Source: an uncultured Solirubrobacteraceae bacterium
GTDB lineage: Bacteria > Actinomycetota > Thermoleophilia > Solirubrobacterales > Solirubrobacteraceae
Length of the DNA stretch: 14,010 nucleotides
NCBI GenBank assembly: GCA_955652345.1
Contig: CATPBV010000325.1
Location: 1 to 14,010 of the forward strand
Direction: 5' to 3'
The notes beneath the pieces were generated by a model. The model was not told where the DNA came from, ran no database searches, and saw nothing but the letters and a program-made list of their open reading frames with translations. Positions 7,483-13,443 of this stretch are shown piece after piece. Position numbers and translations under genes: made by a program. The number at the start of each line of letters is the position of its first letter. The first letter of the stretch is position 1.

Positions 7483-7490
7483 AAGGAGGA
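7483..7490 (+). promoter_or_regulatory. Strong ribosome binding site for gadB
   Basis: AAGGAGGA ends 6 nt before the ATG at 7497. It is the best Shine-Dalgarno sequence I see in the window, in contrast to the coupled or leaderless-looking starts nearby. It fixes the gadB start and suggests high expression from its own message. The 74-nt leader region (7423-7496) also contains a possible -10 (TACGAC at 7451-7456), which is weak. Confidence 0.7.
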
Positions 7491-7496
7491 CTCCAG

Positions 7497-8897
7497 ATGG
7501 CGCTGAGCAGGCAACGAGCCCGTAGGCCCCGCGAGCAGCCAACCGAAGGATCGGCAGGTCTCGCCGACCCGCTGGTGCAGATGCCCGCGCGGGAGCTCCC
7601 GCAGGCGGGTCTCGGTCTGAGCGAAGCGTACGAGCTGATCTCGAGCGAGCTGGTGCTCGACGGCCAGGCCCGGCTCAACCTCGCGACGTTCGTCACCACC
7701 TGGATGCCGTCAATCGCCGCGAAGCTGATGGCCGAGACGGCCGACAAGAACATGATCGACAAGGACGAGTATCCGCAGACCGCGGAGATCGAGTCCCGCT
7801 GCATCGACATGATCGCGCGCCTGTGGAACTGCCCCGACCGCGGGCAGGCGACGGGCTGCTCGACTACGGGCTCGAGCGAGGCCGCGATGCTCGCCGGCCT
7901 CGCGCTCAAGTGGCGCTGGCGCGAGCGGATGCGCACAGCGGGCAAGCCGTGCGATCAACCGAATCTGGTGATGGGCGCCAACGTCCAGGTGTGCTGGGAG
8001 AAGTTCTGCCGCTACTGGGACGTCGAGCCACGGTTGGTTCCGATGGAAGGCGATCGCTTTCACCTGAGCGCGCACGAGGCGGTCGCTCGTTGCGACGAGA
8101 ACACGATCGGGGTGGTCGCGATTCTCGGCTCGACGTTCGACGGCAGCTATGAGCCGGTCGCGGAGATCGCGGCGGCGCTCGATGGGCTCGCCAGTGAGCG
8201 GGGGATCGACGTGCCGCTTCACGTCGACGCCGCGTCCGGCGGTTTCGTCGCCCCGTTCGTGCAACCGGACCTGCACTGGGATTTCCGGATCGAGCGGGTG
8301 CAGTCGATCAACGCCTCAGGCCACAAGTACGGCCTGGTGTATCCCGGGGTGGGCTGGGCGCTCTGGCGCTCATCCGACGCGCTACCACACGACCTGATCT
8401 TCGACGTCAACTATCTCGGCGGTCACATGCCAACGTTTGCGCTGAACTTCTCGCGCCCCGGCAGCGAGGTGATCGCCCAGTACCTGATGTTCACCGGCCT
8501 CGGGCACGACGGATACCGCAAGGTGATGCAGGGCTCGCAAGCTGTCACCAAGCATCTCTCGAAGGGGATCGCCGAGCTCGGCCCCTACCGGCTCATCTCG
8601 GACGGCAGCGATCTACCGGTGTTCGCGTTCGCACTCGCACCCGAGACCCAGCACTACACCGTGTTCGACGTCTCCGATCGCCTCAGGCAGCGAGGCTGGC
8701 TGGTGCCCGCGTACACGTTTCCGCCGAACCGCCAGGATCTCAGCGTGCTGCGAATCGTCGTACGTGTGGGGATGACGATGGAGATGGCGGACCTGCTCCT
8801 CGAGCACCTGCGCGAGCAGACCGAGATACTCGAATCGCTCGATGGCCCGCTCCCGGCGCAGAAGCCAGATCGCAGGCACGCGTTCTCACACAACTGA
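7497..8897 (+). CDS. gadB: Glutamate decarboxylase
   Basis: The product is 466 aa, the same length as E. coli GadA/GadB. It is a PLP enzyme converting L-glutamate plus a proton to GABA and CO2 (EC 4.1.1.15). Visible landmarks are TTGSSEAAML (123-132, phosphate-binding region), HVDAASGGFVAPF with Asp244 (pairs with the PLP ring nitrogen), and SINASGHKYGLVYPGVGW with His276 and the PLP lysine Lys277. The C-terminus is AFSHN, placing a histidine as the penultimate residue (465) as in the E. coli enzymes, where His465 closes the active site at neutral pH. No glutamate/GABA antiporter gene is adjacent, so a full acid-resistance pair is not shown here. It is preceded by a strong ribosome binding site and lies convergent to the glycerate kinase gene (56-nt gap). 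Confidence 0.96.
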   Translation: MALSRQRARRPREQPTEGSAGLADPLVQMPARELPQAGLGLSEAYELISSELVLDGQARLNLATFVTTWMPSIAAKLMAETADKNMIDKDEYPQTAEIESRCIDMIARLWNCPDRGQATGCSTTGSSEAAMLAGLALKWRWRERMRTAGKPCDQPNLVMGANVQVCWEKFCRYWDVEPRLVPMEGDRFHLSAHEAVARCDENTIGVVAILGSTFDGSYEPVAEIAAALDGLASERGIDVPLHVDAASGGFVAPFVQPDLHWDFRIERVQSINASGHKYGLVYPGVGWALWRSSDALPHDLIFDVNYLGGHMPTFALNFSRPGSEVIAQYLMFTGLGHDGYRKVMQGSQAVTKHLSKGIAELGPYRLISDGSDLPVFAFALAPETQHYTVFDVSDRLRQRGWLVPAYTFPPNRQDLSVLRIVVRVGMTMEMADLLLEHLREQTEILESLDGPLPAQKPDRRHAFSHN

Positions 8898-8953
8898 AGC
8901 TGTTGCGCCCGCGTCCGCCCGCCACCCGCCGGCCCTGTTAGTGCCCGAGTGAG

Positions 8954-9937
8954 CTAGATCAGCCCGGCGAGCTCGCTCGCCGCAGCCTCGATCTCCGCGG
9001 GCGTACTTGCCTCGAGCACAGCTTGCAGATCGAGCACCCGCAGGCCGAATGTGTCGAGCTCCCGCGTGCCCACGATCGCGTGACATGGGACTCCCGCCTG
9101 ACGTGCGCGCGTCGCGACCTCGGACACGAGCTTGCCCGCCAGGCTCTGCTCGTCGAGCTTGCCCTCGCCGGTGACCACCGCTCGGGCCTGGCGCATGCGG
9201 CGGTCGAAGTCGCCCGCGTCGAGGATGAACGCGGCGCCCGGGACGAGCTCGGCCCCGAGCACCGCCCACAGCCCTCCTGCCAGCCCACCAGCGGCGCCGG
9301 TCATCGAGACGCCCCGGGGATCTCGATCCCAGCCGCGCGCGAGCTGCGCAAGCCGTCGGCTGAGCTGCTTGACATCCGCGGGATTCGCACCCTTCTGGGG
9401 CCCGAACACGCGGGCGGCGTCCTCGAACGGCGTGCGCACATCGCATAGAACAATCAGCTTGGCGCCGCCGAGGCCACCGCCCCGTTCGAGCGCCCGGATC
9501 GCACCTACGCCGCCGTCGGTCGTAGCGCTCCCCCCGACACCGACGTAGACCGTCCGGGCCCCGTCGCCGACCGCGGCGCCGATCAGCTCGCCAGTCCCCT
9601 GAGTGCTCGCCTTCATCGGATCCCGCTCGCGACGGTCAACGAGATGCAGACCGCTCGCCGCGGCCGTCTCCACGATCCCGATCGGTGAGCGCGTGCCGGC
9701 GCCGATGAGACCAAACGCCGCTTCGATCGGCCTGCCCAGCGGATCGTGCACCGCTGCGGTCCGCGTCTCGCCACCGAGAGCCGCAAGCAGCGCGTCAAGC
9801 GTGCCCTCCCCTCCGTCCGCGACCAGGCACACGTCGGTGAGACGCCCGCGCCGTCGCAAACCGCGCTCGATCGCCCGTGCGACCTCGACCGCGGTCAGCG
9901 TCCCCTTGAACGAGTCGGGGGCAATGAGAATGGTCTT
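8954..9937 (-). CDS. Glycerate kinase (GarK/GlxK family) with anomalous start
   Basis: The protein phosphorylates D-glycerate with ATP. Family motifs run in order: TILIAPDSFKGTLTA at the N-terminus, ADGGEGT, ETAAASGL, QGTGELI, VGVGGSATTDGG, FGPQKGA, MTGAAGGLAGG, VVTGEGKLDEQSLAGK. It is about 325 aa, shorter than the roughly 380 aa of E. coli GarK, mainly because a segment after SATTDGG is missing; I see no frame break. The odd point is the start. Conserved sequence continues upstream of the first standard start codon (TTG at 9859), but between an in-frame TAA (9971-9973) and the APDSFKG motif there is no ATG, GTG or TTG. AAG (9935-9937) sits where ATG is expected, 5 nt after AAGGGAG. Translation may use a near-cognate codon (AAG or ATT at 9929-9931), or the gene has lost its start. 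Starting at 9859 would remove the DSFKG motif. Confidence 0.88.
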   Translation of the reverse strand, partial: KTILIAPDSFKGTLTAVEVARAIERGLRRRGRLTDVCLVADGGEGTLDALLAALGGETRTAAVHDPLGRPIEAAFGLIGAGTRSPIGIVETAAASGLHLVDRRERDPMKASTQGTGELIGAAVGDGARTVYVGVGGSATTDGGVGAIRALERGGGLGGAKLIVLCDVRTPFEDAARVFGPQKGANPADVKQLSRRLAQLARGWDRDPRGVSMTGAAGGLAGGLWAVLGAELVPGAAFILDAGDFDRRMRQARAVVTGEGKLDEQSLAGKLVSEVATRARQAGVPCHAIVGTRELDTFGLRVLDLQAVLEASTPAEIEAAASELAGLI

Positions 9938-10057
9938 GGGGACTCCCTTGATCGCGGGAGTATGGCCTGCTTAGTCAAGCTGACCCGAGCACCGTGTGCA
10001 CGTCGGCAAGGGTGCGTAACGCGTCACGATGCGCTTGCGAGTGCGCGCTTGCCGCGC

Positions 10058-10078
10058 TATGCACAGCTGACGTGCATA
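10058..10078. promoter_or_regulatory. 21-bp inverted repeat, operator-like
   Basis: TATGCAC and GTGCATA form perfect 7-bp arms around a 7-nt spacer (AGCTGAC). One helical turn separates the half-site centres only loosely (14 bp), so dimer binding is plausible but not certain. It lies about 120 bp upstream of the glycerate kinase start region and 80-100 bp upstream of the dehydrogenase remnant. Confidence 0.5.
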
Positions 10079-10109
10079 AGACGGCACGCACGACTCGCCG
10101 TACACGCCG

Positions 10110-10133
10110 TGACGTGCCATGCACACTGAAAAC
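10110..10133 (+). repeat. Dispersed repeat, copy 2
   Basis: It reads TGACG-TGC-CATGCACAC-T-GAAAAC. It matches 5302-5324 in the same orientation at 20 bases, with three mismatched bases and a one-base gap. An ATGCACA lies 60 bases before its ATGCACAC, as at copy 1. The recognisable dehydrogenase remnant begins immediately to its right. Confidence 0.5.
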
Positions 10134-10156
10134 TCTGCGGCCGGAGACGCGCCCCG

Positions 10157-10369
10157 GTGAGCGCATTCTGCGTGGGCCCCGGCTGGATTGGTCTGGACCG
10201 TGCGTACGTGGAGCTGGCCGCCATGTCGCCGGATCAGCGGGTCGTCAGGCCCGAGCTGATACCGCCGGCCGATGTTGTTGCGGCCGTAATCGAGTTCGTC
10301 GCGGACGACACCCTCAGTGGCGGGATCGGCATTCTGGAGGGCGGCGCACCCCTCCGCCTTGTCTGTTAG
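10157..10369 (+). pseudogene. C-terminal remnant of a short-chain dehydrogenase/reductase
   Basis: The 70-aa frame reads FCVGPGWIGLDRAYVELAAM, then PELIPPADVVAAVIEFVADDTLSGGIGILEGG. This is the end of a classical SDR: the PG-W/Y loop after the cofactor-binding strand, then the IPPADVA helix and SG-x-x-x-x-L-x-GG strand. A full SDR is about 250 aa; the TGxxxGIG nucleotide-binding motif and the YxxxK catalytic pair are absent, and an in-frame TGA at 10127-10129 closes the frame upstream. The fragment starts right after the dispersed repeat, so loss of the 5' part may be linked to a recombination event there (inference). GTG 10157 is the first possible start. It could still be made as a small protein, but with no catalytic centre. 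Confidence 0.6.
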
Positions 10370-10420
10370 CGGTGTTGGGGTGCCGAGCGCAGAGGTATCG
10401 GGACTCGATGGAAGCAGCCG

Positions 10421-11365
10421 TTATTGCTGCATCTGGTCGAGCTTGCAGTCCATGGGCGCCTTGTCCTCCCGCCAGCGCAGGATCCTGGTCCCGTGTCGTA
10501 TCCGGCCGCCGCTGACGTGGTCGAAGGTCACCTCGACGACCAGCTCCGGGCGCAGCTCGATCCATTCGAGCTCCCTCTCACTCTGCCAGCGGCTGGGATC
10601 GCCGTGACCGCGGTTGCCGGTCTCGTACGCGGCCAAGCGTCCAACGAGTGCCCGCTTCTCGCTCGCTCGCAGCCCCGAGGAGTGCCCGACGACGTGCAGC
10701 TCTCCCGAGTCGTCGTACAGGCCGAGAATCAGTGACCCGACCGTGTCCGGCTCCTTCCCGGGCCGGTAACCGACGACGACCGCGTCGATCGTGCGGGCGC
10801 GCTTGACCTTGACCATGCCGGTCCGCTGACCGGGCCTGTACGGCGCGGCGCAGTCCTTCGCCACGACCCCCTCGCCGCCGCGAAGCCAAGGCTTGGCCTC
10901 GTCGACCGAGCTCGTGAGCGGCGTGAGGTCCAGCCGGCCGCCGAAGTTCGCCTCGAGCCCGCGGCGGCGGTCGGCGAACGGGCGCTCGAGCCACGCCTCG
11001 TCGTCGAGAGCGAGCTGATCGAACGCGATATAGCGGGCGGGAGTCTGCTCGGCGAGCAGCGCGATCCGCGACTCCGCAGGGTGGATGCGCTGCTGAAGCG
11101 CGTTGAAATCCTCCGCGCCATCCGCGCCGTCGATCACGATCTCGCCGTCGAGGACGTAGCGGCCTTCGGGGAAGCGGAGCTCGGGGAAATACCGGGCCAG
11201 AGGCTTGCCGCCGCGGGACTGGACGACGACCTCCGGACCGTCGACGAATACGATCGCTCGGAAGCCGTCGTACTTGGGTTCATACGACCACCCTTCGCCG
11301 ACCGGGAGCTCGGTCTTCGAGCGCGCAAGCTGGGGCTGGAGCGGGGGCTTGAGCGGAAGCTTCAC
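10421..11365 (-). CDS. ligC: ATP-dependent DNA ligase (LigC type)
   Basis: The product is 314 aa, near the size of mycobacterial LigC-type ligases. It seals nicks using ATP through a ligase-AMP intermediate (EC 6.5.1.1). Motif I is KYDGFR with the adenylated Lys31; LDGEIV carries Glu75; motif III is YIAFDQLAL (about 112-120); motif IV is EGVVAKD (165-171); motif V is MVKVKR (184-189). A C-terminal OB-fold follows, ending in the segment RIRHGTRILRWREDKAP. There is no polymerase or phosphoesterase domain and no Ku gene nearby, so this is a stand-alone ligase rather than LigD. In mycobacteria LigC has been tied to base excision repair and backup end joining. The GTG start at 11365 is placed just before MKLPLKPPLQPQLA, the expected N-terminus. 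It is divergent from the DtxR-family gene. Confidence 0.92.
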   Translation of the reverse strand: MKLPLKPPLQPQLARSKTELPVGEGWSYEPKYDGFRAIVFVDGPEVVVQSRGGKPLARYFPELRFPEGRYVLDGEIVIDGADGAEDFNALQQRIHPAESRIALLAEQTPARYIAFDQLALDDEAWLERPFADRRRGLEANFGGRLDLTPLTSSVDEAKPWLRGGEGVVAKDCAAPYRPGQRTGMVKVKRARTIDAVVVGYRPGKEPDTVGSLILGLYDDSGELHVVGHSSGLRASEKRALVGRLAAYETGNRGHGDPSRWQSERELEWIELRPELVVEVTFDHVSGGRIRHGTRILRWREDKAPMDCKLDQMQQ

Positions 11366-11374
11366 GGTCCAGCG

Positions 11375-11380
11375 ATGCTA
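11375..11380 (-). promoter_or_regulatory. Possible -10 element for ligC
   Basis: TAGCAT on the - strand lies 9 nt before the GTG start, compatible with a leaderless or very short-leader mRNA. It matches the -10 consensus at only 4 of 6 positions, and no convincing -35 is seen. Confidence 0.25.
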
Positions 11381-11439
11381 TGCGATCGCCCGTCTGATCG
11401 CCGGACGCTTGCGGGCCTGGGCAGGACGCGGACGGCCGG

Positions 11440-11445
11440 TACGAT
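11440..11445 (+). promoter_or_regulatory. Likely -10 element for a leaderless dtxR-type gene
   Basis: TACGAT ends 6 nt before the GTG at 11452, so transcription would begin at or within a base or two of the start codon. No Shine-Dalgarno is present. This fits the leaderless genes common in actinobacteria. No good -35 is seen at 17-18 bp. Confidence 0.5.
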
Positions 11446-11451
11446 CCATTC

Positions 11452-12165
11452 GTGACTTCGGAGGCCGCCACCCCAGCCGAGGAGGAGTACCTCCAGACGC
11501 TGTTCTGGCTGTTCGAGGCGGGCCTACCGATGACCGCAGCGAACTTGTCGCGCGCGATGCAGCTGTCAGCTCCCACCGTCCACGAGATGCTCGGCCGACT
11601 GGAGCGAGATGGCTACGTCGTGCGCAACGCCGAGCGGACGATCGAGTTCACCACGGACGGCCGCCAGGACGCCGAGCGGATCGTCGGTCGTCACCGCATG
11701 ATCGAGCGCTTCCTCACGGACGTGGTCGGGGTTCCCTGGGACGACGTCCACGAGGAGGCTGAGCATCTCGAGCACGCGATGACGCCGCGCTTCGAGGAGT
11801 ACGTCCGGTCGGCGGTCGGCGACGCGAAGACATGCCCGCACGGACATCCGATCCGAGTCGGGGAGCGGATCGACGGGGTGCCCTTGGCGGACTGCGAGCC
11901 TGGCGCACGGGTGATGATCCTGCGCCTGGAGAACGAGGCCGAGGACCTCCTGCACTACCTGAAGGGAGCCGGAATCGAGCCCGGAATGGAGGGCGAGATC
12001 GTGGCCAACGATGGCGAGCTCGTGTCGGTGCGCAGCGGAGACCAGCTGGCGAGCATCACCGCGAGCGTCGCCGAGACCGTGTCGGTGATCGCCGACCCTT
12101 CGCCGCCGCCGCGGATTGCGCTACCTGAGCAGCTGGTTCTCGGGCGCGAGCGCTACGGCCGCTGA
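11452..12165 (+). CDS. DtxR/MntR-family metal-dependent transcriptional regulator
   Basis: The product is 237 aa. An N-terminal winged helix (about 8-70) contains TAANLSRAMQLSAPTVHEML and the wing RDGYVVRNAERTIEFT. The DtxR dimerisation/metal domain holds GRHRMIERFLTDVVGVPWDDVHEEAEHLEHAMT. A FeoA/SH3-like C-terminal domain covers about 150-220 (GARVMILRLENEAEDLLHYLK, then GMEGEIVANDGELVSVR). By alignment from memory the metal ligands are His81, Glu104, Glu107 and His108. The position of DtxR Cys102 is Glu104 here, as in MntR, and DtxR Met10 is Glu12, so manganese rather than iron sensing is possible (inference). It probably represses metal uptake genes when metal is bound; no such target is adjacent. 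The GTG start is supported by the near-adjacent -10. It is convergent with the aminotransferase (16-nt gap). Confidence 0.93.
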   Translation: MTSEAATPAEEEYLQTLFWLFEAGLPMTAANLSRAMQLSAPTVHEMLGRLERDGYVVRNAERTIEFTTDGRQDAERIVGRHRMIERFLTDVVGVPWDDVHEEAEHLEHAMTPRFEEYVRSAVGDAKTCPHGHPIRVGERIDGVPLADCEPGARVMILRLENEAEDLLHYLKGAGIEPGMEGEIVANDGELVSVRSGDQLASITASVAETVSVIADPSPPPRIALPEQLVLGRERYGR

Positions 12166-12181
12166 GCAGTAGCCGGAGGCA

Positions 12182-13300
12182 CTAGCTGACCCCGGCGGTA
12201 TCGCGGCTGCGCCCGCCTGCCACAACCTCGGCGTAGGCCTCGGCCAGGCGTTTGACGCCCTGCTCGATCTCGGCGGGAGTGACGCCGGAATACGCAAGCC
12301 GCAACGAAGACTCCGCTCCCTCCAGCACGAAGTCGGAGCCCTTTACGAACTGGACGTCCCGCTCGACGGCCGCGGTGAAGAGCGCGCTGACATCGGTGCC
12401 GCGGGGCAGATCCACCCACAGGAAGTAGCCACCCTCGGGCGGCTCGAAGCGAGCATCGGGCAGCTCCCGGGCGAGCGCCTCGCATAGCGTCTGGGCCCGC
12501 TCCCGCAGGGCGCCCTTGACGGTTTCGATCGACCGATCGAGCGCGCCGCCTGCGCAGAACTCATACACGATCCCTTGGGAGATCATGCTTGGCGCGATGT
12601 AGGTCACCGTCGCGAGCTTCGCGATCCGGGCGATCAGGTCCACCGGCCCGATCAGGTAGCCGACGCGAATCCCTGGGCAGACGGTCTTAGAGAACGACGA
12701 GGCGTATACGACTGTGTCGCCGTCCATCGACAGCATCGAGGGCAGCGTTTCGCCCGCGAAGCGCAGCGACCAGTACGGATCGTCCTCGAACACGACGAAC
12801 TCGTGCGCCCGGGCAAGGTCGACGAGCGCCCGGCGCTTGGCGACCGACAGCGTGTAGCCGGCGGGGTTCTGGAACGTGGGGATGATGTGGGCGAGCTTCG
12901 GGCTCGCGCCGGCCGCGAGCAGTCGCTCCAGCGCCGCGACGTCGATCCCGTCGTGCTCGAGCTCGACTGCGCGCACCTCCGCGCCTCGGTTTCGCAGCGC
13001 CTGAAGCGTGCGGTCGTAGGTGGGCCGCTCGACGACCACACAGTCACCGGGCTCGACCAGTGCATCGAACAGGAAGGCGTCGGCCTGCATCGACCCGTTC
13101 GTGACCAGGACCCGCTCCGGCTCGACCTGATGGCGCTCGGCGATCCAGCGCCGAAGCGGCGGGTAGCCGACCGACGTCCCGTAGGCAGTCAGACCCGCGG
13201 GATCATTCTCAAACGCCTGTTCGGCAGCGCCTCTGAGCCCGACGACGTCGATGATGTCGAGTGACGGCGCGCCGCGCGCGAATGAGATCGGCTTGTCCAC
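12182..13300 (-). CDS. PLP-dependent aminotransferase, class I/II (LysN/MocR-like catalytic fold)
   Basis: The product is 372 aa. Landmarks are SFARGAPS at the N-terminus, YGTSVGYPPLRRWIAE (40-55), LVTNGSMQADAFLFDAL, PTFQNPAGYTLSVAKR (141-156), EDDPYWSLRF (172-181), SSFSKTVCPGIRVGY with the PLP lysine Lys205, and the C-terminal GGYFLWVDLP and LRLAYSG with the substrate carboxylate arginine. This is the subgroup of 2-aminoadipate/valine-type transaminases related to the catalytic half of MocR regulators; there is no DNA-binding domain here. The amino acid substrate cannot be fixed from sequence. The GTG at 13300 fits: 7 nt upstream is a TATCTT -10, implying a leaderless or short-leader message. 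The open frame extends to 13699, but the added sequence is not family-like and overlaps the next gene's region. Confidence 0.92.
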   Translation of the reverse strand: MDKPISFARGAPSLDIIDVVGLRGAAEQAFENDPAGLTAYGTSVGYPPLRRWIAERHQVEPERVLVTNGSMQADAFLFDALVEPGDCVVVERPTYDRTLQALRNRGAEVRAVELEHDGIDVAALERLLAAGASPKLAHIIPTFQNPAGYTLSVAKRRALVDLARAHEFVVFEDDPYWSLRFAGETLPSMLSMDGDTVVYASSFSKTVCPGIRVGYLIGPVDLIARIAKLATVTYIAPSMISQGIVYEFCAGGALDRSIETVKGALRERAQTLCEALARELPDARFEPPEGGYFLWVDLPRGTDVSALFTAAVERDVQFVKGSDFVLEGAESSLRLAYSGVTPAEIEQGVKRLAEAYAEVVAGGRSRDTAGVS

Positions 13301-13307
13301 CGCACCT

Positions 13308-13339
13308 AAGATACGCGACCGGCAAGCGGTACACCGCTT
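13308..13339 (-). promoter_or_regulatory. Promoter and palindrome upstream of the aminotransferase
   Basis: TATCTT (13308-13313 on the - strand) lies 7 nt before the GTG. Just upstream, 13324-13339 is an inverted repeat, AAGCGGT-GT-ACCGCTT on the - strand, with 7-bp arms and a 2-nt centre. It sits where a -35 element would be, so a dimeric regulator bound there would block or recruit polymerase. No regulator can be named; the nearby DtxR-family protein is one candidate, but the site does not resemble the DtxR consensus I know. Confidence 0.45.
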
Positions 13340-13443
13340 TGGCCGAGCCGTCCTACCGCTACGCGGGTAGCAGACATATCGTTCCGCCGTCGCGACGAGC
13401 GGACATCCCAGACCGGGAACGCCCGCTCGCCGCTCGCCGGCGC

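Larger units (their letters stand above)
9938..10156. promoter_or_regulatory. Intergenic region with GACGTGC/ATGCAC motif cluster
   Basis: This region separates the glycerate kinase (- strand) from the dehydrogenase remnant (+ strand). It carries a palindromic GTGCAC at 9996-10001; GACGTGC at 10069-10075 and 10111-10117, and on the opposite strand at 9998-10004; the 21-bp dyad at 10058-10078; and CATGCACAC at 10118-10126. Such clustering of related hexamers is typical of multi-site protein binding (regulator, partition or recombinase). No gene is evident. A regulator cannot be named. Confidence 0.45.

Noticed and set aside
8898..8953. Possible bidirectional terminator between gadB and glycerate kinase
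   Set aside because: The 56-nt spacer is C-rich, but I found no convincing stem-loop with a T-run in either direction.
9938..10156. CRISPR array or tRNA gene as an explanation for the repeated motifs
   Set aside because: The repeats are short hexamers to nonamers with irregular spacing, no uniform spacers, and no cloverleaf or T-loop consensus was found.
10411..10430. Possible terminator hairpin (GCAGC...GCTGC) at the 3' end of ligC
   Set aside because: Only a 5-bp stem, overlapping the last codons of ligC, with no T-run after it on the - strand.
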